Shown: in pieces, positions 10,765 through 19,280 of the stretch
Layout of the letters: each line of letters begins with the position of its first letter
Numbering within the stretch: the stretch's first letter is position 1
Origin: Lactifluus volemus
Lineage: Eukaryota > Basidiomycota > Agaricomycetes > Russulales > Russulaceae
Assembly (NCBI GenBank): GCA_022376515.1
Contig: WTXI01000113.1
Coordinates: forward strand, 1 to 64,000
Reading direction: 5' to 3'
Length of the DNA stretch: 64,000 bases
Position numbers and translations under genes: made by a program
Notes under the pieces: generated by a model
The model's input: the letters and a program-made list of their open reading frames with translations, nothing else
Databases searched by the model: none
Told to the model about the DNA's origin: nothing

Positions 10765-11699
10765 TGTCACGGTTCGCAGGGACCGTGGCTCGAAGTGAGC
10801 GTCGTTCCGGTTGGCTATTTGCTGTGGCGAGTCGGACAAGACTAGCAACACCAAATAGTCGATTCTAGCACACACGGGCAAGGTCCTAGAAGGAGTAGAC
10901 TTGACTGTGCGAACTCTGGGAGTCTGTATCGCGCGAGACGGACTAGCGGGCCGGCGCACGCGATGGTCGGAGTTACCGTTCCTAAAAAGGATAGACGGTG
11001 GCAGATGGATGAAAGACGATGTGTAGGTTCAACCGCAACACGGGAGCGAGTGTATTTGGAATGCAAGAGATGCTCGCCTTCCAAGGACACTCGTGAGAGG
11101 TTGAACTAAGGTTCGAGGGCGGACGCGGGGTGAGAAGTGGGGACTACTTCTCACAGCGCGTTCGTATTAGGGTTCAGGCGTCTGGGGATTTGTTTCACGG
11201 AAATGGAACAAATTCACAGATGTCTGATCGTGGCGCGAAGTACCTGGATCAAGGTACGAAGAGGGGATTCACAAGAAGAGAGGAGAAGATGCGATGCGAG
11301 TGTGAGCAAGGAGCAATGAACTGCGATTCTAGACGAAGCTGAAGCTGGGGCTTTAGCTCGTCTACAGGGCCCTATTTATGCGTACAGAGGGCCAGCCAAC
11401 TATCCTACAAAGGTCACAGTACAGTAGCGAAGTCAAGACTATTGACTAAGGACCTGAGTCAGTTCTGATGATTCAAGAACTGACTCAGTGCGTCTGACTC
11501 AAGATCTGAGTCAAGAACGCTGACTCAAGACTTGAGTCATGATCCCTGAGTCAAGTACACGTCCAAAATGGCGATGCACAGCCCCTAGAAGTCGCACAGA
11601 GGGGGCTGGCCAAGGAAAGGGATCCTAGGTCGTAATACAAGTCGAAAAATAGACGGAAAATAGCAAGGAATGGGCCGGACGGCCCGCATAACCGTAACA
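10765..11699 (-). repeat. 3' LTR of the gypsy element (935 bp)
   Basis: TGTCACGG...CCGTAACA. Differs from the 5' LTR by one extra A near 10985 and one extra C near 11585. Confidence 0.95.
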
Positions 11700-11702
11700 G
11701 TA

Positions 11703-11713
11703 CCCTCTCTCCT
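11703..11713 (-). promoter_or_regulatory. Polypurine tract
   Basis: The element-sense strand reads AGGAGAGAGGG three bases before the 3' LTR. This is the expected position and composition for the plus-strand DNA primer of reverse transcription. Confidence 0.75.
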
Positions 11714-11736
11714 AGGCGCATGTACCACCATGCGCC

Positions 11737-14700
11737 TCAGTCTCCCCTGTCCATGGACTCCCAGTCAATGTCATCAAAAAGCGCCTCACCCGCGTCGACG
11801 TCATCCGCGTCATACTCATCCCAAAGATGAGTGACGGGCCGCAACTCCGTGGCCTTGACAGGACAGTTCCTCCCATAGTACTGGTGGTCAGGGAAGACCC
11901 GGCACCTATAGACAGTGCAACGCGTATGGGGGTGGTGACAGTCATGGGAGTAGTGCCCTCTCTTCTGGCAATAGAGGCACTCCCTCCACAAAGGACAGTT
12001 CTCGTACTTGTGGTCCACCCCGTCCCTGTTGCACTTGCCGCAATAATGTGACTTCTTCCCCTTCCTCTTGCGCTTGCCAGTGATTCTCAGAGGGCTGACT
12101 CCGGAATCACCACCAGACGGCCCCCCATGCGACGAAGACGCGACGACGAGTGGACGTAGGCTGTCCCCATCTGCTGCACGTATCCCCTGGAGTTGATGAG
12201 CACCGTCACCTGCAGAAGGTTGGGCCCAGCTGAAGACCTTCCAGGGATCGTGAGGGGATTCGGATCGCAGCGCGTGGGGGTCTCCAGTGACATGACTTCT
12301 GGCTGGAACCTCATGTCCGCTGCTAGCGTCTCCAGGGCTTCCTGGATAGGCGAGAGTTGGGGAGGCGGTGTCGGTCCTGGGAGAGGAGACGGGGTCCTCG
12401 GATGGTATGAGGGGCTGCGGCGAGGTTCTTGGCGAGGCGAGCGGGTGGTCCTCCTGTACGGTGGAGGTGCGGATCTGGGCTGGTTCTGCTGGGGTGTCCT
12501 CGGCAAGGGACGCCTCTGAGAAGGACCACTCTCCCCCCTCACAGACCGCGAGGGAGTTGAACGACGAGTCGAGGAGTTGGAGGTAGTCATCCTCCGAGTT
12601 GGGGTACTGGAACGCAAGTTGTAAGGCATTACTCATGGAGGAGGAGGTAGTGGGGGTGATGATGGTGCAGATTCGTCTCTTCCTCTTCGCTTTTATCCTT
12701 CCTCCCCCTATCGCATTGGGGTTGCGCTGATAGAACTCCTTAATGAGCTCTGGAGCTTTCACATTGTCAGCGGGTTCCCAACTATCATGAGCGGGTGAAT
12801 ATCCCTTCCAACGAAGGAGATACTCAAGCTTTTCTGCCTTCCCTTTCTTGCGCGCATCAATGATCTGCTCCACCTCATATTCTGGTTCGCCTTCCATCAG
12901 ATCAGGTGGCGGCTCCGTGAAGTTGCGCCCATGTTCTTCCGTCTCCTTGTAGGGCGTTAACAAGGACGCATGGAAGACATTATGAATGCGCCAGTGTGGG
13001 GGAAGCTGGAGGCGGTACACCACTGGGGAAATGACGTCAACGATGGGGAATGGACCATATCTTTTGGGTCCCAACTTTGCGGACGGATAGATTGTCTTTA
13101 GGTTTGTTCCTTCCAACAATACTTGTTGTCCTTTTTCGAATGGGTAGAAGTGCCTTTGACCCTTCTTTCTCTGGCGCCTTTTTAGCCACAGTTCCTGCGC
13201 CTTTCTGATAGCATCCTGGGCGCGCTCCCTAGCCTCCTTAAGCCACATCTGTCTTTGATGTAACGCTGGGACATTTGTGCTTTTTCCGGAGGGGTGGATG
13301 ATTGGGTTTGCGCCCCACAAGAGCTCACAGGGAGTCTTCCCTGTGCTCGCATTTGGCCAGGAGTTGTGAACAAATTGGGCAAGAGGAAGAAGGTTTGCCC
13401 AGTCGTCTTGTTGGCTGCTTCCATAGATCCGCAAATACTGCTCCACCCACTGATTAGCGCGTTCTGACTGTCCATCAGTCTGCGGATGATAAGCAGAGCT
13501 GATGTTCTGCGTGATTCCTAGCAGTTCACACATCTGGCGGGTGAAGTGTGCAGTGAAACGGGGATCTCTGTCCGAGATGACGTGGTGGGGGCAGCCAAAG
13601 AGAGGGAAGATGTGTTCCACATAGAGTCGGGCCACTTCTTCTGCGTCAATTGTCTTCTGACAGGGCAAGAAGAAGGCTGCCTTCGAGCAATCATGGTCCA
13701 CTACTGTGAGGATCGAGTCATATCCCCTTGAGACTGGGAGATCGGTGATGAGGTCAAGGGAAATGGTCTGGAAAGGGACTGCTTTCGGTTCAACAGTGAT
13801 TGGCATCAATGGTGGTTTGGGTTTCACAGTATTGGGTTTCGTCATTTGGCAAGTTGCACACCCCTTGACGTAGCTCTGGACGAACTGTCGCATCGTCGGC
13901 CACCAGTAGTCCTCAGACACCTTCTGAAGCGTCGTGGCGATGCCCGGGTGCCCAGCCAAGGCGTGGTCATGGTACTCATGCAAGATCTGTCGCTTCAGAT
14001 CCTCCTGGTCCGCGACCACCAGTCTTCCTTGGTGCACCCAGTGGTGATTTACTGAGTCCAGTGGGTAGGAGCGATGCAGCTCTGCAAAATAGCTTGGTGT
14101 GCGTGCTTGCCAATCCCAAACCTGTTGTTCGAGACTGCTGACCTCCGCTGCCCGCGCAAAGAGTTTGTCAGGCAGGACAAGGGTGTTTTCGTTATCGTGT
14201 TTCCCTTCGTCCACCCCTGGTGGTCTGGACAGCGCGTCAGCTTTGTTCAGTTTGCCTGGGCGGTGCACCAGCTTGTAGTTGTAGTCCGCAAGGTCACTAA
14301 GGTACCTTGCTACGCGTCGGTTGATTCTTTGGGGTTGCCGGTAGTATTGAAGATTATTGTGATCGGTGTGCACAATGGCGGTGAAGGGAGAGGAGAGGAA
14401 CAGGTGTCTCCATCGTCGCAAACCCCGAATTACCGCTAAGAGCTCTCTATCATGGACGTCATACCCTCTCTCAGCTTCGTTCAACGTCTGGGAGTGGTAG
14501 CCCACTGGACAGAGCCTCTGTTTGTCATTTCGTTGGTAGAGGATGGCCCCAGTGGCATACTGGGACGCGTCCACCTCCATCTCGAAGGGGCGGTCATAGT
14601 CAGGTCTCTGGAGGACAGGGTCGGACTCTATGATCTGGAGGAGTGCATCCAAGGCTTTGGTGCACTCATCCGTCCACTTGAATGGTCGTCCCTTCTTCAG

Positions 14701-16194
14701 TAAGGCAGTGAGTGGCGCCGCAAGGTGTGCAAAGTGGGGAATGAATGGTCTTTGATACCCCAACACACCAAGCGTACTCCGGACCTCCTTCACTGAAGAC
14801 AAGGTTCGAGGCCATTGAGATAGTCCTTTCCTCTTCGTGGGATCGATGCGGATGGTCCCGTGTTCCACACGGATGCCAAGGTAGTCAATGCTGGCCTGCT
14901 CAAACTTGCACTTCGACAGTTTGAGGAAGAAGGATTCTTGGCGGAACATCTCGAGGATTTCTCGGACTATCCTCCTATGTTCCTCCACGTCTCCTCCTGT
15001 GGCCACCAAGACATCGTCCATGTACACAAACACCTTCCCTGGGTAGCGGTTCATGATCTTAGCAAAGACCCGATCCATGCAGCGCTGAAAGGTGGCTGGA
15101 GAGTTCTGGAGGCCGAAGAGCATCACCTTTGGTTGGTACAGGCCAAAGGGAGTCTTAAACGCAGCCTTCCATCGATCCTCAGGGCGAATCTGAATGTTAT
15201 GATAGCCCCAACGAATGTCCAGTGCCGTAAAGAGGGTGCGTCCATGCAACGCTTCCAGGATTTGCTCAATGCGAGGGATGGGGTACACATCTCGAATCGT
15301 CCAACTGTTCACTTCCCTATAGTCCTGGATGGGTCGGAGACTCCCATCTCTTTTCTTTATGAAGAACCAGGGGGTTGACCAAGGAGAGTTGGACTTTTCG
15401 ATGAATCCCCACTGCTCATTCTCTTTCAAGAACTTCTGGGTCGCTTCCTTCTCCTCTCTCGTGAGGGCATAGACTTTACAATTGATGGAAGCTGGGGCGT
15501 CCTCCTTCAGGACAATGGCATGATCCTCTGGCCGTGAAGGTGGGAAACGATGGGATTTTTCTTCGTCAAAGACGTCCGCATAGTCCCAGTATTGGGGTGG
15601 TAACACCTCGTGCTTCTTCCCACTGGCTACCTGTTCTTGGTGCGCCTTTATGGCCCATTCCTGAGCCACATTGGTGCGATCAATGCGTGCTGGTTCCTTC
15701 TCCCTGTCTTTGTATATCTGACGAGGGCGCTGGAACTTCCTCCACTTGGTTTCGATCCGTACTCCTCCGTTCTGTACTTCCCCCTTGGTCCAATCGATGC
15801 GAGGATTGAACTCTGAGAGCCAGGGGTGCCCCAAGAGTACACGATCCTTGCCAAGATTGGTGACATAGAACCGCTGGAGAGTGTCTTCGTTTCCTACGAC
15901 ACAGCGAAGAACACAATACTCCGTGAGTGTCCCGGCCTGGTTCTGGGTTCCATCCACGTTGTAGACGTATCGGGGGTGAGGGAGTTTATGAGTGCTGAGC
16001 CCCCACCGGCGGACTGTGCGTTGATCAAGGAAGTTTTCCGTGGCTCCACTGTCGACTAAGGCGACATCTGCGACCGTTTTGTGGACATTTGAAAACGAAA
16101 TGGGCAAATTCAAAGCATTGGCATTGGCATAGCTAATGTACATTCGTTTCAGTCCTAAGGCTCGTACCCAGGTCGCGCGGCACGAGCTCTTCAA
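11737..16194 (-). CDS. Gypsy Pol polyprotein with chromodomain and C-terminal zinc knuckles
   Basis: A 1485-residue open frame. Aspartic protease: ALVDSGATENF near 45-55. Reverse transcriptase: about 230-470, with FVYMDDVLVA at 389-398. RNase H: about 535-655, acidic residues in VDAS (542), DRELLA (582) and HTDHNN (609). Integrase: zinc motif H745, H749, C779, C782; catalytic D814, D875, E911 with D(35)E spacing; GPKRYGPF region near 1042. Chromodomain about 1105-1155 (YEVEQIIDARK...YLLRWKGYS..HDSWEP), which in chromoviruses directs integration to modified chromatin. After it comes an unusual tail of about 330 residues: low-complexity acidic/Ser/Pro sequence, a basic KRKRKGKK patch, then Cys/His clusters at about 1385-1445 (YCGKC, ECLYCQKRGHYSHDC). 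There is no ATG at the 5' end; the frame overlaps the gag stop in the -1 frame. Confidence 0.93.
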   Translation of the reverse strand: MKSSCRATWVRALGLKRMYISYANANALNLPISFSNVHKTVADVALVDSGATENFLDQRTVRRWGLSTHKLPHPRYVYNVDGTQNQAGTLTEYCVLRCVVGNEDTLQRFYVTNLGKDRVLLGHPWLSEFNPRIDWTKGEVQNGGVRIETKWRKFQRPRQIYKDREKEPARIDRTNVAQEWAIKAHQEQVASGKKHEVLPPQYWDYADVFDEEKSHRFPPSRPEDHAIVLKEDAPASINCKVYALTREEKEATQKFLKENEQWGFIEKSNSPWSTPWFFIKKRDGSLRPIQDYREVNSWTIRDVYPIPRIEQILEALHGRTLFTALDIRWGYHNIQIRPEDRWKAAFKTPFGLYQPKVMLFGLQNSPATFQRCMDRVFAKIMNRYPGKVFVYMDDVLVATGGDVEEHRRIVREILEMFRQESFFLKLSKCKFEQASIDYLGIRVEHGTIRIDPTKRKGLSQWPRTLSSVKEVRSTLGVLGYQRPFIPHFAHLAAPLTALLKKGRPFKWTDECTKALDALLQIIESDPVLQRPDYDRPFEMEVDASQYATGAILYQRNDKQRLCPVGYHSQTLNEAERGYDVHDRELLAVIRGLRRWRHLFLSSPFTAIVHTDHNNLQYYRQPQRINRRVARYLSDLADYNYKLVHRPGKLNKADALSRPPGVDEGKHDNENTLVLPDKLFARAAEVSSLEQQVWDWQARTPSYFAELHRSYPLDSVNHHWVHQGRLVVADQEDLKRQILHEYHDHALAGHPGIATTLQKVSEDYWWPTMRQFVQSYVKGCATCQMTKPNTVKPKPPLMPITVEPKAVPFQTISLDLITDLPVSRGYDSILTVVDHDCSKAAFFLPCQKTIDAEEVARLYVEHIFPLFGCPHHVISDRDPRFTAHFTRQMCELLGITQNISSAYHPQTDGQSERANQWVEQYLRIYGSSQQDDWANLLPLAQFVHNSWPNASTGKTPCELLWGANPIIHPSGKSTNVPALHQRQMWLKEARERAQDAIRKAQELWLKRRQRKKGQRHFYPFEKGQQVLLEGTNLKTIYPSAKLGPKRYGPFPIVDVISPVVYRLQLPPHWRIHNVFHASLLTPYKETEEHGRNFTEPPPDLMEGEPEYEVEQIIDARKKGKAEKLEYLLRWKGYSPAHDSWEPADNVKAPELIKEFYQRNPNAIGGGRIKAKRKRRICTIITPTTSSSMSNALQLAFQYPNSEDDYLQLLDSSFNSLAVCEGGEWSFSEASLAEDTPAEPAQIRTSTVQEDHPLASPRTSPQPLIPSEDPVSSPRTDTASPTLAYPGSPGDASSGHEVPARSHVTGDPHALRSESPHDPWKVFSWAQPSAGDGAHQLQGIRAADGDSLRPLVVASSSHGGPSGGDSGVSPLRITGKRKRKGKKSHYCGKCNRDGVDHKYENCPLWRECLYCQKRGHYSHDCHHPHTRCTVYRCRVFPDHQYYGRNCPVKATELRPVTHLWDEYDADDVDAGEALFDDIDWESMDRGD
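12087..12629 (-). other. Second open frame overlapping the Pol tail (MPYNLRSS...)
   Basis: An ATG-started 180-codon frame lies inside the pol tail, shifted relative to it. It begins MPYNLRSSTPTRR, continues as a Ser/Pro/Arg-rich segment (PLPGPTPPPQLSPIQEALE), then NLLQVTVLINSRGYVQQMG, and stops at 12087, just before the zinc-knuckle coding region of the pol frame. The N-terminal MPYNLRS motif and the less biased composition make it look at least as protein-like as the pol frame here. It could be a third ORF whose last part is now read in the pol frame after a frameshift, or true dual coding. Unproven. Confidence 0.45.
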
Positions 16195-17240
16195 AAATCC
16201 TGGGGCGCAGAGTCGGTGGAGTCAACCATATCCTTGATAAAGCGTTCCTTGTCGTCGTCAGACAACTTCATAAGCCCGTCCATGAGCTGGTCGCGGGTGA
16301 TTTCTTTCTTTTCTTCTTCGACAGCCCGCACTGCAGCGGGGCGCTGTGCAGGCTTGCTGCCCTTGTTCTGGTTCTTTTTCCTCTCAGGGCACATGCGACT
16401 CACATGGCCCTGTCGCCGGCAGGTGAAGCAGCGACCTTCCGCTACTAGTTTCTTCTTTTCTTCAGGGGTAGGCCCCCCTGTATGGATGGCATCAACGTCC
16501 ATGGCATCAGAAGGTCGGGGTTTCGCGTGCCTGTCCTGCTGGTACCTCCCTAGTGCCATAGCAAGGCGTTGGCGAAAGTTTTGGCCTGGCTTGTCTCCAG
16601 AGGTGGCCCTGGCTTCGATCCACCTTCCTTGGCGCCTCAGGGCCGCGTCTTGCCATCCCTTCAGAGTATCGGGTAAGGTGGCCTCAAAATCAATGATCTT
16701 TTCACGGAGGACTCGCTTCAAGCCATCCTTGAATCGAAGGAGGGTCCCTTGCTCATTTGGACCCCACTTGGCGAGAGCGATCAGTGTGTTGAAATCATTG
16801 ATGTACGTTTTGAGGTCTTCCCCTTGCATCTGCAGGGTGAGCAGGCGCCCCAATGCCTCCTCTCTGGCCACAGTGTTCTGAAACTGAGCCTTGAACGCAT
16901 TGTCAAAGTCCGTCCAGACTTGTTCGTTGTTTGGGTCAATGGCCAGAAGGTGATTTGGGTACTGCCGCCACATTGCCACCCCATTCATTAAGGGTTGGAT
17001 GATTCCATCGACCCACTGGTCGACTGCTTTGCCTCGGATCCTTCCCACACAGGTGAGGACCCGCATGTAGGGGCTGCTTATGGAGGGGTGGTCCCGATTC
17101 ATCTCCCAGAAGACTGTGAAGGCGCGGCGGAAACGCGCGAGGTCGTCACGATCCCCATTGAAAATTTCAGGGATCGTGCCAAAGAGGGCTGAAGACTGGT
17201 GTGGTTGACCAGCTGCTGCCTGTCCTCCAGAGGGGCACCT
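16191..17240 (-). CDS. Gypsy Gag, capsid and nucleocapsid part
   Basis: From the first ATG (17102) the frame has 303 codons; without a start it continues upstream to about 17240 (ALFGTIPEIFNGDRDDLARF), the usual conserved lead of fungal Ty3 Gag. The capsid-like core includes AVDQWVDGIIQPL and WTDFDNAFKAQFQ. The nucleocapsid has one CCHC knuckle, RCFTCRRQGHVSRMC (C225, C228, H233, C238 counted from 17102). Gag packages element RNA in cytoplasmic particles. The C terminus (SAPQDF, stop 16193-16191) overlaps pol by a T5 run in the -1 frame. The frame is disconnected from the N-terminal Gag region by what looks like a one-base deletion just after the polyglycine tract. Confidence 0.85.
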   Translation of the reverse strand, partial: RCPSGGQAAAGQPHQSSALFGTIPEIFNGDRDDLARFRRAFTVFWEMNRDHPSISSPYMRVLTCVGRIRGKAVDQWVDGIIQPLMNGVAMWRQYPNHLLAIDPNNEQVWTDFDNAFKAQFQNTVAREEALGRLLTLQMQGEDLKTYINDFNTLIALAKWGPNEQGTLLRFKDGLKRVLREKIIDFEATLPDTLKGWQDAALRRQGRWIEARATSGDKPGQNFRQRLAMALGRYQQDRHAKPRPSDAMDVDAIHTGGPTPEEKKKLVAEGRCFTCRRQGHVSRMCPERKKNQNKGSKPAQRPAAVRAVEEEKKEITRDQLMDGLMKLSDDDKERFIKDMVDSTDSAPQDF

Positions 17241-17643
17241 CCGCCTCCGCCACCTCCACCTCCGCCTCCGCCTCCGCCTCCACCGCCACCTCCACCGCTG
17301 CCTCCACTTCCTCCCGGCTGTACCCCAGCCGGAGGTCCTCCTCCAGGTTGCCCAGAGGAGCTGAATCCTGTGATGCCAGCTAGTGCTGTTGGTGCGGTAA
17401 TGGCAGTGCTAACCGCAGCTGACCTGATGAACGCACTATCACTGGGCACACTAGGATGAGGTTGCGGAGCGGGGGAGAGAGCGGCTGGAAACATGGTGGG
17501 ATCCACCAACATTCCACTGGTTGGGTCTGTCACCATTGACACACTGACGTCGGAGTATGGTGATTCCATTTGTTTTTGTACTGGGGGCACTTGCAACGTC
17601 GAGGTTGGTTCAAGCTGCTGATGAATTCCGGGGGGAACACTGG
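17099..17643 (-). pseudogene. Gag N-terminal/linker segment ending in polyglycine, frameshifted
   Basis: An open frame with Pro/Ser/Ala-rich sequence (TDPTSGMLVDPTMFP, SSGQPGGGPPAGVQPGGS) runs into a polyglycine tract and then into an out-of-frame reading that stops at 17099. The true Gag frame resumes on the other side of the tract, one base out of step, so this copy appears to be mutated there. Upstream it is also one base out of step with the 18111-17644 frame. Confidence 0.6.
17235..17312 (-). repeat. Polyglycine microsatellite (GGN repeat) in Gag
   Basis: A run of GGC/GGA/GGT codons in the element sense (plus strand reads as CCNCC repeats) encodes about 24 glycines. Such runs are prone to slippage, and a frame break lies at its edge. 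Confidence 0.8.
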
Positions 17644-18111
17644 TTAAAGGGGTTGTGCGGCTTGATAGACCGGTTCAAATAACTGTCCACTAGGTGAAAG
17701 TGCTTCGGGTCGTTCTGGGGTACTTCCAGATCCTGAGCCTGCCGGTGTTAAGGACAGCGCGTGTACTGGATAGTCTGGGTGCTGTGGATCACTTGGTTTC
17801 CACCAGCCAAGTTCGAATCGTGCGATGTCTTCGTCTGTGATGTATCTCCCTATCTCTGTCGCGTAGGTCTGCGGTTTATCGAACCACTCGACGTGATACC
17901 ACTTCTGGTTGATAAACTCAATGGGTCCGTGCGGATCTCCTTTGTCAAAAGCCCAATAGGCGCTTTGCTTGGGGTTTTCCTGACGTTCTATCCAAAAGGC
18001 GTGCCCAACTACGTGGTCTGGGAGGTTTGGTTCGTTTCTGGTTTCGACTCTGGTGAGCTTCCCCTTCTCCGTGGTCCAACCAAGGGTTATGGAAGCCGTT
18101 TTGTCGATCAA
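17644..18111 (-). CDS. First ORF of the gypsy element (Gag N terminus or leader ORF)
   Basis: A 155-codon frame with normal amino acid composition: TASITLGWTTEKGKLTRVE, then WIERQENPKQSAYWAF, then YHVEWFDKPQTYATEIGRY. The first base lies about 190 nt downstream of the 5' LTR. I do not recognise a domain. It ends AAQPL-stop, and a second frame continues without a gap into the Pro-rich Gag linker, so it was either the original Gag N terminus (joined by a single-base change) or a separate small upstream ORF. Confidence 0.55.
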   Translation of the reverse strand: MIDKTASITLGWTTEKGKLTRVETRNEPNLPDHVVGHAFWIERQENPKQSAYWAFDKGDPHGPIEFINQKWYHVEWFDKPQTYATEIGRYITDEDIARFELGWWKPSDPQHPDYPVHALSLTPAGSGSGSTPERPEALSPSGQLFEPVYQAAQPL

Positions 18112-18286
18112 TCGCCCACTCTTCGCAAGAGGAGCGGTCTCAGTAGCCTATAAGTTGTTCACTCTAGCAAGAGGAACGCAAAATTTCTGTGCACTCTGGC
18201 ACACACTTTCTCGGCCTGAAAAGAAAGTGGGCAACGGTCTGGTTCGTTCGGGGTACACTTCTTGTGACGAAGAAGTGGAGGGATGG

Positions 18287-18297
18287 AGCTTCAGCTT
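18287..18297 (-). promoter_or_regulatory. Primer-binding site, self-priming type
   Basis: One base inside the 5' LTR the element sense reads AAGCTGAAGCT. It does not begin TGG as tRNA-primed sites do. It is exactly complementary, over 11 nt, to AGCTTCAGCTT at 18879-18869, which begins 32 nt downstream of the LTR TATA-like box. This is the arrangement of Tf1-type self-priming, where the 5' end of the RNA folds back as primer. Confidence 0.7.
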
Positions 18298-18868
18298 ATG
18301 TCACGGTTCGCAGGGACCGTGGCTCGAAGTGAGCGTCGTTCCGGTTGGCTATTTGCTGTGGCGAGTCGGACAAGACTAGCAACACCAAATAGTCGATTCT
18401 AGCACACACGGGCAAGGTCCTAGAAGGAGTAGACTTGACTGTGCGAACTCTGGGAGTCTGTATCGCGCGAGACGGACTAGCGGGCCGGCGCACGCGATGG
18501 TCGGAGTTACCGTTCCTAAAAGGATAGACGGTGGCAGATGGATGAAAGACGATGTGTAGGTTCAACCGCAACACGGGAGCGAGTGTATTTGGAATGCAAG
18601 AGATGCTCGCCTTCCAAGGACACTCGTGAGAGGTTGAACTAAGGTTCGAGGGCGGACGCGGGGTGAGAAGTGGGGACTACTTCTCACAGCGCGTTCGTAT
18701 TAGGGTTCAGGCGTCTGGGGATTTGTTTCACGGAAATGGAACAAATTCACAGATGTCTGATCGTGGCGCGAAGTACCTGGATCAAGGTACGAAGAGGGGA
18801 TTCACAAGAAGAGAGGAGAAGATGCGATGCGAGTGTGAGCAAGGAGCAATGAACTGCGATTCTAGACG

Positions 18869-18913
18869 AAGCTGAAGCTGGGGCTTTAGCTCGTCTACAG
18901 GGCCCTATTTATG
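18869..18913 (-). promoter_or_regulatory. LTR core promoter: TATA-like box and predicted transcript start
   Basis: CATAAATA lies at 18913-18906 in the element sense and AGCTTCAGCTT starts at 18879, about 32 nt downstream. The start is inferred from its complementarity to the primer site and from the TATA spacing. Confidence 0.6.
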
Positions 18914-18987
18914 CGTACAGAGGGCCAGCCAACTATCCTACAAAGGTCACAGTACAGTAGCGAAGTCAAGACTATTGACTAAGGACC

Positions 18988-19086
18988 TGAGTCAGTTCTG
19001 ATGATTCAAGAACTGACTCAGTGCGTCTGACTCAAGATCTGAGTCAAGAACGCTGACTCAAGACTTGAGTCATGATCCCTGAGTCA
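18988..19086 (-). promoter_or_regulatory. Cluster of seven TGASTCA (Gcn4/AP-1-type) sites in U3
   Basis: Seven perfect TGA(G/C)TCA heptamers lie within 99 bp upstream of the TATA-like box. The same cluster in the 3' LTR is at 11455-11461, 11481-11487, 11495-11501, 11507-11513, 11521-11527, 11533-11539 and 11547-11553. The heptamer is the classical Gcn4/AP-1 bZIP site. Stress- or starvation-responsive transcription is inferred. Confidence 0.65.
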
Positions 19087-19280
19087 AGTACACGTCCAAA
19101 ATGGCGATGCACAGCCCTAGAAGTCGCACAGAGGGGGCTGGCCAAGGAAAGGGATCCTAGGTCGTAATACAAGTCGAAAAATAGACGGAAAATAGCAAGG
19201 AATGGGCCGGACGGCCCGCATAACCGTAACAGGGATGGAGGAATCGACGGCATCGGATGTTGGCGGAACTGGTCATGATA

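Larger units (their letters stand above)
10765..19231 (-). mobile_element. Complete Ty3/gypsy chromodomain retrotransposon
   Basis: LTRs at 10765-11699 and 18299-19231 begin TGTCACGG and end CCGTAACA. They differ, as far as I can read, only by two single-base homopolymer indels. Target duplication GGGAT is at 10760-10764 and 19232-19236. The element reads on the minus strand: 5' LTR 19231-18299, primer site 18297-18287, gag region 18111-16191, pol 16194-11737 (protease, RT, RNase H, integrase, chromodomain), polypurine tract 11713-11703, 3' LTR. It inserted about 45 bp past the stop codon of a minus-strand host-like gene (19281). Near-identical LTRs indicate a recent insertion, although gag frames are broken in this copy. 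Confidence 0.95.
18299..19231 (-). repeat. 5' LTR of the gypsy element (933 bp)
   Basis: U3 holds a cluster of TGASTCA motifs and a TATA-like CATAAATA (18913-18906). The predicted RNA start is at about 18879. Target duplication GGGAT follows at 19232-19236. Confidence 0.95.

Noticed and set aside
10849..11090. Short frames within the LTRs
   Set aside because: Identical frames occur in both LTRs simply because the LTRs are identical; no protein family is recognisable.
16216..16881. 221-codon plus-strand frame
   Set aside because: Antisense shadow of Gag; no recognisable protein and no independent support.
17199..17459. Plus-strand proline-rich frame (polyproline run)
   Set aside because: It is the antisense reading of the Gag polyglycine codons inside the gypsy element.
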